A stretch of DNA of 64,000 bases from Clostridiaceae bacterium (lineage in GTDB: Bacteria; Bacillota; Clostridia; Peptostreptococcales; Natronincolaceae). The position numbers were made by a program, and so were the translations under genes. The stretch is taken from NCBI GenBank assembly GCA_018432235.1, contig JAHDLO010000001.1:124001-188000 (forward strand), in the 5' to 3' direction. Positions 51,732-59,831 of this stretch are shown here, in pieces. Under the pieces are notes generated by a model, which was given only the letters and a program-made list of their open reading frames with translations, made no database searches and had not been told where the DNA came from. Position 1 is the stretch's first letter. Each line of letters begins with the position of its first letter.

Positions 51732-52805
51732 TCAATGAAATTTAATCTCTTCCACAAACTTGAGTCTTCTATAATAATCCAGTTCAATTAAGTCAGTTGG
51801 CCGAACCTCTCCATCCCTTTTATTGAAGTACTGTATGTCTGCCAATTTCAGCATTTTATATACAAACTGAGAGCAAAACATAATGTTTGATTTATAAGAA
51901 CGCTTCACCACCAAGCCCACGATGTTGTAGGCGCTGCCTTCACGATTAATCTCGGCAATTTTATCAATAATAGCTCTTTTTTGCTCTCTGGTAACAGACA
52001 AACTGTATACTAGCACCGATGCATCCGGCTTCTGATGGAACTGCTCCAGCATCTCCGTATTCATACCCGGCGGATAAACATTGGCCCCACCATTATAGCT
52101 GATGATTGTATCCAGATCACGGTCAAAGGACAATGAAGCATGGTTATATTGCTTTTGAGTAAAAACCGAAATAATCTCGCTGGCGGCGCTTCCAGTATTG
52201 GAAATCACAATATAGATATTAGGGTCCTCCAGGCTGGCATTAGCGCTTTCAAAATATGCCTTAGTTAAGGTGCCATTATTGATGTACCTTATGGCACTAT
52301 GGCGGGGCAGGTCTTCTACAATTGTTTTAAGGTTTTGAGGCGAAGCACTTCCAACGGTTTTAGTTACCCCCTTCAATATCCCAACAATCTTATCACGACT
52401 ATTTCTAAATTCGGAAAAGCTTATTGAGGCTATATCCTCCACTGATGGTGGGTAAAATTCTGCATTTCTATTGGCTGTCACAAGGCGCTCCATCGCAAAG
52501 GGCAAAAGAACTATCACAACTGCAAATAATTTGCTTGGATAATACATAAGGTCTTTTCCCCGGAGACTAAAGACAACCAACACACTGAAAACAATCTGTG
52601 CTGCAACCACTAGGCCGTAGGTAATAGTAAGCCCAAACTTTTCTGACTTGTTAAACCCACTAAGCCAGGTACGAATCAGCATCACCACCGCCAAGTAGCT
52701 GTAGGTGATAATCATAACAGGCAAATTGGCAAAAAGGAACAGCCCAGCCAAGATAACAATAAATGAGGATTTTATAATTTTTTTTCTATGTAATAAATCA
52801 TTCAT
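51732..52805 (-). CDS. Membrane-anchored YiiX/YebB-like permuted NlpC/P60 papain-like protein
   Basis: A 357-aa protein. Four hydrophobic segments (about 12-110) precede a soluble domain. In the C-terminal half, QYNHASLSFDRDLDTIISYNGG carries a conserved His and NIMFCSQFVYKMLKLADI carries a Cys. His before Cys is the order of the circularly permuted papain-like (YiiX) family, whose members hydrolyse amide or ester bonds of lipids or peptides. The fusion to a four-helix membrane module is not typical. A role at the cell envelope is likely; the substrate is unknown. Confidence 0.75.
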   Translation of the reverse strand: MNDLLHRKKIIKSSFIVILAGLFLFANLPVMIITYSYLAVVMLIRTWLSGFNKSEKFGLTITYGLVVAAQIVFSVLVVFSLRGKDLMYYPSKLFAVVIVLLPFAMERLVTANRNAEFYPPSVEDIASISFSEFRNSRDKIVGILKGVTKTVGSASPQNLKTIVEDLPRHSAIRYINNGTLTKAYFESANASLEDPNIYIVISNTGSAASEIISVFTQKQYNHASLSFDRDLDTIISYNGGANVYPPGMNTEMLEQFHQKPDASVLVYSLSVTREQKRAIIDKIAEINREGSAYNIVGLVVKRSYKSNIMFCSQFVYKMLKLADIQYFNKRDGEVRPTDLIELDYYRRLKFVEEIKFH

Positions 52806-52981
52806 ACTAATGTGCTTCTCCTATTTTCATAATCCTATAATATATAAAGCTAAATCTCTTAGTCCATCTCCGGCTTACCCCATCACTGTGGAAGATTTAC
52901 TATATTCCTATTTTACCATCCTTATGGCGGGCTGCATAGCAGTTAAAATTCCTGATTCAGCCAATATCCTCAAAATCAAAA

Positions 52982-53009
52982 AGACGCAAAGATCAAAGTC
53001 TCCACGTCT
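52982..53009 (-). terminator. Possible terminator after the flavodiiron protein gene
   Basis: AGACG (52982-52986) and CGTCT (53005-53009) flank an 18-nt segment with partial internal pairing; TTTT follows on the minus strand. It lies 29 nt after the stop codon. Confidence 0.5.
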
Positions 53010-53037
53010 AAAGCATTATTTATCATTATTTATATAG

Positions 53038-54255
53038 CTAACTACCTTTTACCGCTTCAACAAGCGCCCTTACCCTCTGCTTTATAGCCTCTAAATCCTC
53101 TGCTCGGGGTCTACCCTTGAATTCATAAGGCTCCATAAAGGACCAGTTAAGCTTTAAATGCTCATGTATTTCCTCCAGCTCCTTTTGTGCTCCCCCGGAC
53201 CAGCCATAGGAGCCAAATCGGAAGACCTTCCTGCCATAGGCCTTTTTCTTGCCCAGCTCCTCCAGCACAGCAGCCATAGGTGGAAACATTTTATATTCAT
53301 AGGTAGGCATTGCTAGTATTAAACCGGAGGAGGTCCATGCTGATGCCAACACATCACCCCAGGAGCTGCCAGGCACCTGGTGAAGATGATATTTAATGCC
53401 GCTCTCCTCTAGGGCATCTATTGCAGCTCTTACCGCCAATTCTGTATTGCCGTACATACTGCCCCAAATAAGTGTGATTTCTTCACGGGCATTTCCCTTA
53501 TGATAAGTTGCATAGCCTCTATAATCCGTTAGAATTTTTTGAAGCCGCCTTCGCCAAATTAGGCCATGTCCCGGCGCAATGGTGTGAAGCTCCAATGAGG
53601 CACATTTATCAATGGCTCGTATCACCAAGGGAGAAAAGGCGCCTATGATGTTGGAATAATAGCGTATGGTCTCCTTCTCGTATTCCGCCAGCTCTTCATC
53701 TGTATAATCATCGTCGAAGGGAGATTGTTCCATTATCCCAAAGCTTCCGAAGGCATCGCAGGAAAAAAGTGTTTTGGATAAGGTATCATAGGTCATCATA
53801 GAGTCAGGCCAATGAACATTGGGGATTTCCTTAAAGGTTAGGATGCGCCCTTCGCCTAAATCCAGGGTATCGCCATCGCCTACTGTACGAACAGGAACAT
53901 TGCAGTCATAAAAGGCAGCCAGCAGCTCTGCTCCCTTTTTACTACAAATCACTTCAAAATCACTGTGAATTGCCTTGAAGGCATCTAAAAATCCGGCATG
54001 ATCAGGCTCCAGATGGTTCAATATCAGATACCGTATGCTATGAATATCGACATCTATACGCTTCAGCAGCTCAAACAAGGATTCCGGTACGCCATCCCAT
54101 CCGCAAACACCATCCACTAAAGCTGTTGACTCGCCCTTAATCACATAGGAGTTAATTGAAACCCCCTTGGGTATTTCCCACAGGCCTTCAAAAAGGATAT
54201 CCTTAACATTAACTGAAAGCTGATGAATGTTCTTTTCAATCTCTGTGACTCTCAT
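53038..54255 (-). CDS. Flavodiiron protein (FprA-type oxygen/NO reductase)
   Basis: A 405-aa protein. The N-terminal metallo-beta-lactamase-like domain has all diiron ligands: His81, Glu83, Asp85 and His86 (HLEPDHAG), His148 (NVHWPDSM), Asp167 (SCDAFG) and His230 (APGHGLIW). The C-terminal flavodoxin domain begins near residue 260 with LIWGSMYGNTE and binds FMN. The enzyme reduces O2 to water or NO to N2O in the cytoplasm of anaerobes, receiving electrons from rubredoxin. No rubredoxin domain or gene is attached. With the hybrid-cluster protein it forms the stress defence visible in this window. Confidence 0.96.
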   Translation of the reverse strand: MRVTEIEKNIHQLSVNVKDILFEGLWEIPKGVSINSYVIKGESTALVDGVCGWDGVPESLFELLKRIDVDIHSIRYLILNHLEPDHAGFLDAFKAIHSDFEVICSKKGAELLAAFYDCNVPVRTVGDGDTLDLGEGRILTFKEIPNVHWPDSMMTYDTLSKTLFSCDAFGSFGIMEQSPFDDDYTDEELAEYEKETIRYYSNIIGAFSPLVIRAIDKCASLELHTIAPGHGLIWRRRLQKILTDYRGYATYHKGNAREEITLIWGSMYGNTELAVRAAIDALEESGIKYHLHQVPGSSWGDVLASAWTSSGLILAMPTYEYKMFPPMAAVLEELGKKKAYGRKVFRFGSYGWSGGAQKELEEIHEHLKLNWSFMEPYEFKGRPRAEDLEAIKQRVRALVEAVKGS

Positions 54256-54439
54256 GATTATTTCTCCTTTGCATACTTTCTCTTTCTATATGTATTCCCT
54301 CAGGAATGCTGTAAAAACCGTTATATTGGTAATATCTAAATTTTACTATTGAATGGTATTATATTCAATACTAGAATGTTTATATTTATAGGTATTCTAA
54401 AATAATGCAAAGCATGAGAAATAATAGTCGGAAGGGACT

Positions 54440-54535
54440 GTTTCAAATCCTTATAGGTATCTTCTAAACACTGGGGTTGTATACATTGGTTTGAGCCGGA
54501 TTTATGTTTCAAATCCTTATAGGTATTTTTAAAAC
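54440..54535 (-). CRISPR. Two-repeat CRISPR remnant A
   Basis: Two 30-bp repeats (54440-54469 and 54506-54535) share the core GTTTCAAATCCTTATAGGTA on the plus strand and match at 27 of 30 positions; a 36-bp unique spacer separates them. On the minus strand the repeat ends GGATTTGAAAC, as in clostridial type I-B repeats. The leader-proximal repeat is therefore at 54506-54535. No cas gene is present in the window. Confidence 0.8.
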
Positions 54536-54615
54536 GCATTGTATACGTTGATGTTATCATATTTACTATATTCTGTCAAAATAGGAGCCATACTTTATGT
54601 TAATTTGAGTATTTT
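54536..54615 (-). other. CRISPR leader A
   Basis: The AT-rich stretch directly after the second repeat aligns with the stretch after the second repeat of remnant B (56836-56915). Both share CATATTTACTATATT, TGTCAAAATA and TTTATGTT blocks. Conserved AT-rich sequence on that side fits leaders of arrays transcribed on minus. The remaining 54616-54733 holds only AT-rich sequence and an imperfect CGTCGAT inverted repeat (54671 and 54705), a possible terminator for the kinase gene. Confidence 0.65.
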
Positions 54616-54733
54616 TATTTTTACCTTCAAATGATTCAATTCACTGGCTTTATTCAAAAAATAAAATTGTCGTCGATCTCCCAACTTTTTTACGCTATTG
54701 GGCATCGACGACAATTATTGATCATACACTTTT

Positions 54734-55852
54734 TTACCTCAGTAACTCCTGCACACGATTTTGAATAAATCTCTCAATTGCCTTAAGTCTCCATTCAGGT
54801 AGATTATAATTCTTGTGTCTACTAAAGGTAAAATCTATCAATCGTCTTAATTTTTGACGTTGTTCAAGTGACATAACACTTTTGGCTAAAACAACCGGGT
54901 CTGCGTCGAAAGCATTTAGTCTAGTTTTTGCATATTCCTCGAGTTTGTCAAAGTCATCCTTCATTGCATAATTAAATAATGACAACCCATGGTCAAATAT
55001 AGGGCTGGGGCCAATATATTTACTGGTTTTATTATCTCGTAATAATCCATAATTACCCATGTGGCGATCCGTATTACAAATAATTGCATCAAATAGAACC
55101 ATATCTGCAAAACTTGGTACTCCATATGTGTTGGATATTTCTTTTATATCTTTGGATTTTACCAATAGCCCAATGGGCACAAAGCTTGTGTCAATATCCG
55201 TAAAAGCTTCACAAACAGAAACAATTTGTCCTTTAAACTTTTTAAGATCATAATATACTGCTTTAATACCCATTCTCTCAGCTATTTGAGAGGCATAGAA
55301 TTCTGAGTATGGCTCTAGCCCTGTATTCGCTGCACCAGAAGTTCCACCTTTATATAAATACAATTTGCCATTTATTCTTCTCCAGCATTTTCGCAACATG
55401 CCATTAGTGGTCAATTCAGGTGACGTAACTATACCTGTTATCTTAGTATTATATCCTGTAAAGGCGACTAATGCCAGAGCTTTAGAGAACTCATTTTCAA
55501 AAAGATTATAATCTTTAAAAGTTCCACTAAAATCCTCTTCTACCACCCAGTAAGAATCTGTTACAGATAGTCCTAAACTGATTTTTATGATTTCCATAGC
55601 ATGGTAAGGATTTCCCAGTGTTCTTAATATTTCATTAACAAACTCCCTATTTTTAGGAATTATTCTCGCTTCTAGCCATTTAGACAATCCCCATTCTTCA
55701 AATGCCGGTGGTAGTAACGCCTTATATTTATTATTTATTTCTATATCGGTATACTGTATTTGACCATATGCATTTGTTTGCACCCTAAAGCTTACAAGTT
55801 CCAAATCATAGAGTTTAATGATATAAGTACCTACCACACTAATCATCTCCAT
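54734..55852 (-). CDS. Orphan HipA-like protein kinase
   Basis: A 372-aa protein with a HipA-type kinase core in its C-terminal half. An ATP-binding loop lies in LYLYKGGTSGAANTGLEPYSEFYASQIAERM, the catalytic loop in FDAIICNTDRHMGNYGLL (Asp with downstream Asn), and the metal-binding DFG equivalent in PIFDHGLSLF. The N-terminal half (about 1-150) matches nothing I recognise. HipA kinases phosphorylate tRNA synthetases or other targets, usually with a HipB antitoxin; no hipB-like gene is adjacent. The gene sits between two CRISPR remnants, so it may belong to a defence or mobile cargo. An alternative start at 55846 is possible. Confidence 0.75.
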   Translation of the reverse strand: MEMISVVGTYIIKLYDLELVSFRVQTNAYGQIQYTDIEINNKYKALLPPAFEEWGLSKWLEARIIPKNREFVNEILRTLGNPYHAMEIIKISLGLSVTDSYWVVEEDFSGTFKDYNLFENEFSKALALVAFTGYNTKITGIVTSPELTTNGMLRKCWRRINGKLYLYKGGTSGAANTGLEPYSEFYASQIAERMGIKAVYYDLKKFKGQIVSVCEAFTDIDTSFVPIGLLVKSKDIKEISNTYGVPSFADMVLFDAIICNTDRHMGNYGLLRDNKTSKYIGPSPIFDHGLSLFNYAMKDDFDKLEEYAKTRLNAFDADPVVLAKSVMSLEQRQKLRRLIDFTFSRHKNYNLPEWRLKAIERFIQNRVQELLR

Positions 55853-56456
55853 TCATCCTTAATGAAACATCTTAGTTTTTTCCAGCATGTTAATTAAGAA
55901 ATTGCTAATAATTATTACCTGCGAGAATTATTATTTCATATGTATGTAAACTAATACAAAATCGAGTTTAGAATCCCTCACTTAGTATCATTTAAACAGA
56001 ATGATACTACTGAAATTGCCGTATCTGGTGATTTTATAAAACAACCGTCTTTCCATCTGAGTACCTAACGCTAAGCTGAATTTTTTACATTTGTCGTTAT
56101 CATACCATAAATTACAGTCTTTTTCATTTACTCTTGTAAATTCGCCATGCCCTTATAGAATTTCTTTGCAAATAAACAAAGAATGGGGTGATATGGAGCT
56201 CTTTGATATCAGTAAACGTAGGTGCTCCTAATTTATTCTAAATTGTCAACACTATTAACATTACCCTTTTAAAGGTATGCGGTGCTGGCTAAGAAATGGA
56301 TTTTGAAAAATTGCAACGAAGGGGCTATGTCGGTTTGTTAGATATTGGGATTCAAAAAGCAGCTGAATCCCAATTTAGGAGTGGATTCAACTGCTCATTA
56401 TAGATTCTCAAGCCTAATGTACTGTGTATTTTGTATCATTTAAACACAATTAAGGA
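55853..56456. other. Non-coding gap inside the decayed island
   Basis: About 600 bp with no gene-length frame. A perfect 10-bp hairpin, TTGGGATTCA (56345-56354) with TGAATCCCAA (56364-56373), is present without a U tract. A 12-codon frame with a ribosome-site-like GGGGTG begins at ATG 56193 (MELFDISKRRCS) and may be a broken gene start. ATCATTTAAAC occurs twice, near 55988 and 56436, hinting at an old duplication. Confidence 0.5.
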
Positions 56457-56590
56457 TTAACCTTTCTTAAGAGTTTTAAACTTATTATCAATACGGTCTA
56501 ATAAGTCGGTAATTTTGAGTATATCCATTAAATAGTGCCTGGGAAATTTATCTCCATTATCATATTGATAACCCCATTCTTGTAATTCTG
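56457..56590 (-). pseudogene. Fragment of an unidentified gene (C-terminal about 43 codons)
   Basis: The minus frame ending at TAA 56457 reads ELQEWGYQYDNGDKF, then PRHYLMDILKITDLLDRIDN, then KFKTLKKG. It has the look of a real helical C-terminus but no start or upstream continuation; stops interrupt the frame just above 56590. I do not recognise the family. Confidence 0.45.
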
Positions 56591-56739
56591 TTTACCTATA
56601 TTACTTTTTTAAATCAACTCTACTTTTTAACACTGGACCATTAGTAATTATCTTCTAATTGGTGATATGCAGCTATGCCAGTGTTAGTCTATTAAATCTC
56701 TGTTGCTATTTTAACAGTATTATAAATGCTCATTAGTAA

Positions 56740-56835
56740 AGATTTAATCCTTATAGGTAATCTCTAAATCCATGACAAAGGATATAAGCATCATGCCCGT
56801 TCCTTGTTTCAAATCCTTATAGGTAATCTCTTAAT
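56740..56835 (-). CRISPR. Two-repeat CRISPR remnant B
   Basis: Repeats at about 56740-56769 (degenerate) and 56806-56835 share the AATCCTTATAGGTA core with remnant A and are separated by a 36-bp unique spacer. Their 3' parts (ATCTCT) differ from remnant A. The better-preserved repeat is next to the conserved leader, as expected, and the far one is decayed. Confidence 0.75.
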
Positions 56836-56915
56836 ACGTTATATACATAGATATTACCATATTTACTATATTGTGTCAAAATAATAAGTCGCATTTTATG
56901 TTGACCTATATTAAC
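56836..56915 (-). other. CRISPR leader B
   Basis: AT-rich flank homologous to 54536-54615, with CATATTTACTATATT, TGTCAAAATA and TTTATGTTGA blocks in the same order. It ends just before the nuclease-like gene fragment at 56928. Confidence 0.65.
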
Positions 56916-56927
56916 TCACTTTTCCCT

Positions 56928-57421
56928 TCAATCTCTTTCTCTCACAGCCTCATCCTTTATATGCTCCTTACCATCCAGCTCAATAGCGAGAATTGGCAGT
57001 TCCTGTTTTCCAAAGGATCTTTCATAGACTACAAAATCAAATCTTCCAGAATAAAACAGGTCATTGTGTAGGGAGTTTTCCTTAAACACATGAGAAATGC
57101 TTACCTCCTTATGTACGGTGCATTTTTTGTTGTTATACAAAAATAAATATTTCTTATCTGCTTAAGCAAAAGCATGGGATTGCAAATGAATATGATTATA
57201 TAGTTATATTATCCTTAGGGTCTAATAAAATTACAGGATTTATATGCTGCGGCTCTCCCACCGACATAAGGCTCTCTCCCCTTATAATTGGTACAAGAGA
57301 TATTGCCGCATTGCACTGGCTGGCCTCATCAATGATTACTATATCAAAATATTGTTTTGGTTCCCCCAGCTCATGGGCTGAAATGCAGGTGGTATCAGCA
57401 ATTGGAAAAATCCTAAAATTT
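56928..57421 (-). pseudogene. Broken superfamily 1 helicase fused to a DUF2726/PD-(D/E)xK-type nuclease
   Basis: Two in-order minus-strand fragments remain. 57196-57421 reads FRIFPIADTTCISAH, FDIVIIDEASQCNAAISLVP, GESLMSVGEPQHINPVILLD: a helicase Walker B (DEASQCN) and motif III, in which the usual GDPQQL has become GEPQHI. 56928-57140 reads LFYSGRFDFVVYERSFG, LPILAIELDGKEH, RERD, a nuclease-like core (RFDF, then IELDGKEH). The Walker A end, the region between the parts, and the end are lost and stops separate them. It looks like a DNA2/NAM7-type helicase-nuclease gene reduced by internal deletions. Confidence 0.75.
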
Positions 57422-57433
57422 GCTAAGATAATT

Positions 57434-57613
57434 TCATTTATCTTCTACAATATTCACCAGCTTTAAAACAAGCTTTCCATAGCTTTCTTCAATAATAACC
57501 TTTTTCCCGGCAATAAAACCCAGCTTTTCAAGCCATATTCCTTGGAGTCTAATCTGAGGTACATCCTTGCTATTGGCCGTTGCTTGATTAATTGTTAATA
57601 GTCTTACCTTCAT
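57434..57613 (-). CDS. SymE-like toxin (SpoVT/AbrB-fold)
   Basis: A 59-aa frame starting at ATG 57613. The core PQIRLQGIWLEKLGF followed by IAGKKVIIEESYGKLVLKL matches the SymE family pattern (P-x-I-x-L-x-G-x-W-L-x-x-A/L-G-F-x-x-G). E. coli SymE is an SOS-induced toxin repressed by the antisense RNA SymR; the fold is AbrB-like. A ribosome site is weak (GGGGGATAAATATTG upstream). It is intact, although its downstream neighbour is a pseudogene. An antisense RNA has not been identified here. Confidence 0.75.
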   Translation of the reverse strand: MKVRLLTINQATANSKDVPQIRLQGIWLEKLGFIAGKKVIIEESYGKLVLKLVNIVEDK

Positions 57614-57697
57614 ACAATATTTATCCCCCTATACCCATTCCACATGCAAATATTTGTTTGTCATGTATTAATAAACCTGTAAGTGCTAAACATAATT

Positions 57698-57749
57698 TTA
57701 GCGATATTGTCGCTAAAAGTCAATAGCGAATAATTCGCTAAACTATAAT
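57698..57749 (+). promoter_or_regulatory. Paired operators and -10 box of the XRE regulator gene
   Basis: TTAGCGATATTGTCGCTAA (57698-57716) and TAGCGAATAATTCGCTA (57724-57740) are near-perfect palindromes sharing TAGCGA/TCGCTA arms, 26 bp centre to centre. TATAAT (57744-57749) follows at once, so the second palindrome occupies the -35/-10 spacer. This is the usual layout for autoregulation by a small XRE repressor. Confidence 0.75.
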
Positions 57750-57767
57750 TATCATGAGGTGATAAAT

Positions 57768-57986
57768 ATGTATGAAAGAATCAGAAATTTGAGAGAAGAC
57801 AAGGATCTAACACAGACTCAAATTGCTTCAAACTTAAACTGTAGCCAAAGAATCTACAGCAATTATGAACGTGGTGAAGTAGATATTCCTACCAATATAC
57901 TAATTAAATTAGCTGATTTTCACAACACAAGTACAGATTATCTTTTGAATAGAACTAATGAGAAAAAGCCTTATCCGAAGGGGTAA
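57768..57986 (+). CDS. Small XRE-family repressor
   Basis: A 72-aa Cro/CI-type protein: MYERIRNLREDKDLTQTQIASNLNCSQRIYSNYERGEVDIPTNILIKLADFHNTSTDYLL. The ATG at 57768 has GAGGTG 6 nt upstream and is preferred over an in-frame GTG at 57759. Two palindromes overlap its promoter. It is transcribed divergently from the SymE-like gene and may control both. Confidence 0.9.
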   Translation: MYERIRNLREDKDLTQTQIASNLNCSQRIYSNYERGEVDIPTNILIKLADFHNTSTDYLLNRTNEKKPYPKG

Positions 57987-57992
57987 ATGAAA

Positions 57993-58018
57993 GGTACAGC
58001 CGCATAATAGACTGTACC
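57993..58018. terminator. Hairpin between convergent XRE and LeuD-like genes
   Basis: GGTACAG (57993-57999) and CTGTACC (58012-58018) form a perfect 7-bp stem. On the minus strand TTTCATTT follows; it is the only candidate terminator for the dehydratase operon. Confidence 0.5.
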
Positions 58019-58028
58019 CTACATAAAA

Positions 58029-58532
58029 TCAGTTTTGAATTTTTTTCTTACCTAAACGTACCTTTTTTAAATACTCTATCAGTCCACCGTATTCTACAAT
58101 GGCCATGATATGCTCAGGAATTTTGTTGCATTCATATACCTCTCCTGTGGTAAGGTTATGAATTTTCCCATTGAGATAATCCACCTGCAGCTGATCTCCT
58201 TTAGAGATTTTATTTGTTTCACTGCACTCCACCGCTAGGATACCGATATTAATGCAGTTTCGATAAAAGATTCTTGCATAGTCCATGGCAATGACAGTCC
58301 GCACCCCTAGGGTTTTCAGCATAAGGGGAGCTGTTTCTCTACTGGAGCCGGAGCCCAGATTATGTTCCGCCACAAATAGATCACCTGGACGATACAATGA
58401 CGCAAATTCTTCATCTACTGGTGCCATTGTATATTTAGCTGCTTTTTCCATATCCAATTCTAGATAGGCAGGGGGGGAAATGATATCTGTGTTAATATTA
58501 TCCTTATATTTCCATACTTTACCTTGTATCAT
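58029..58532 (-). CDS. Aconitase-family dehydratase/isomerase small subunit (LeuD-like)
   Basis: A 167-aa swivel-domain protein of the LeuD/DmdB type: GKVWKYKDNINTDIISPP, AEHNLGSGSSRETAPLMLKTLGV (substrate-binding GSGSSRE) and AMDYARIFYRNCINIGI. It pairs with the large subunit encoded 12 nt upstream. Known relatives act on isopropylmalate, homoaconitate or 2,3-dimethylmalate. No leucine biosynthesis genes are near, so a catabolic dehydratase is more likely. Confidence 0.9.
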   Translation of the reverse strand: MIQGKVWKYKDNINTDIISPPAYLELDMEKAAKYTMAPVDEEFASLYRPGDLFVAEHNLGSGSSRETAPLMLKTLGVRTVIAMDYARIFYRNCINIGILAVECSETNKISKGDQLQVDYLNGKIHNLTTGEVYECNKIPEHIMAIVEYGGLIEYLKKVRLGKKKIQN

Positions 58533-58544
58533 TGATAATCCCTC

Positions 58545-59804
58545 CTATATTGTCCTCGGATCTGTGATCCGACCTGTGATAGCGGCAGCGGCTACTGCAA
58601 CAGGCGAAGCCAAATAGACCTCCGATTGCTTGCTTCCCATTCGCCCTAAAAAGTTACGATTCGTTGTTGAAATACATCTTTCTCCACCTGCAATGGCACC
58701 TGAATGAATACCTAGACAAGCACCACAGCTGGAGGCAAGGATAGTTGCACCTGCTTCGGCTAAAGTCTGTAGTATTCCCTCCTGCAGACATTGATTATAG
58801 ATTTCCTTAGAAGCAGGTGAAATCAGTAGTCGGATTCCCTTTGCGATTTTATGTCCCTTTAATAAATCGGCGGCGGATTTTAAATCCAGATACCTTCCTC
58901 CTGTACAGGAGCCAATATAGGCCTGATGGATTTTCAGCGGCTCTACATCTGTAACATCAAATACATTGTCTACCTCATGGGGACAAGCAATTTGAGGTAC
59001 TAGCGTATTGGCTGAAAATTCATATACCTTGCTGTAGATCGCATCTTTATCTGCGTTAACATGATTGAAATCCTGTGTCACACCAAACTTTCTCAAATAT
59101 TCTGCTGTAATTTGATCATAACCAATTAAACCCGCTTTGGCACCTGCTTCTACGGCCATGTTAGAAAGACAAAAACGTTCATCCATAGGTAAATTTCGGA
59201 TAGTTTCACCGCAATATTCAATGGCTTGATAGGTAGCGCCTGAATGGCCAATTTTACCAATGGTTTTCAGTGAAATATCCTTTGCCATCACGCGTTCATT
59301 CAGCTTGCCTGACCAGACCACCTTAATTGATTTTGGGACCTTCATCCATGTCTGACCCGTTGCTAACACGCCTGCCATTTCTGTTGAGCCAACGCCTGTT
59401 CCAAAAGAAGCCAACGCTCCATATGTACAGGTGTGGGAGTCAGTTCCTACGACAATTCCACCGGGTAAGACATGTCCCTTTTCTACCATTACCTGATGGC
59501 AGGGACCATCAAATTCGTAGTAATTAGGAATCTGATTTTCTTCAGCCCAATCTCGTGTAAATTTTACTATATCTGCTTGGGTAACATTAGCAGGTGGGGT
59601 ATAATGATCTGAAATGATAATGACTCGATCTATATCCCAAACCTCCGCCTTCATTTCTTTGAGTATATCTGCTATTTCCAATCTGGGACCAAGGACATCA
59701 TCCATCATCGCCTTGTCGATATCTACCCAGAGAATATCGTCCGCTCTTACTGTTTCTCTCCCTGATGCTGCTGCCATAATTTTTTCCGACATGGTAAAAC
59801 CCAT
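58545..59804 (-). CDS. Aconitase-family dehydratase/isomerase large subunit (LeuC-like)
   Basis: A 419-aa iron-sulfur enzyme of the LeuC2/HacA/DmdA group, starting behind AGGAGG. Cluster Cys lie in YIGSCTGGR (near 299) and SSCGACLGIHSGAI (near 359 and 362). Other marks: FDGPCHQVMVEKGHVLPGGIVVGTDSHTCTYGALASFGTGVGSTEMAGVLATGQTW. It sits between a MatC-like carrier gene and its small subunit under a sigma54 promoter, with RraA-like and PrpR-type genes upstream. A role like 2,3-dimethylmalate dehydratase (hydration or dehydration of a methylated malate-type acid) fits; isopropylmalate isomerase is less likely. Confidence 0.9.
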   Translation of the reverse strand: MGFTMSEKIMAAASGRETVRADDILWVDIDKAMMDDVLGPRLEIADILKEMKAEVWDIDRVIIISDHYTPPANVTQADIVKFTRDWAEENQIPNYYEFDGPCHQVMVEKGHVLPGGIVVGTDSHTCTYGALASFGTGVGSTEMAGVLATGQTWMKVPKSIKVVWSGKLNERVMAKDISLKTIGKIGHSGATYQAIEYCGETIRNLPMDERFCLSNMAVEAGAKAGLIGYDQITAEYLRKFGVTQDFNHVNADKDAIYSKVYEFSANTLVPQIACPHEVDNVFDVTDVEPLKIHQAYIGSCTGGRYLDLKSAADLLKGHKIAKGIRLLISPASKEIYNQCLQEGILQTLAEAGATILASSCGACLGIHSGAIAGGERCISTTNRNFLGRMGSKQSEVYLASPVAVAAAAITGRITDPRTI

Positions 59805-59831
59805 TTGAATCCCTCCTATACAAATCCTATT

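Noticed and set aside
58029..59804. Leucine biosynthesis isopropylmalate isomerase
   Set aside because: No leuA or leuB is near; the neighbours are a dicarboxylate carrier and a PrpR-type activator under a sigma54 promoter.
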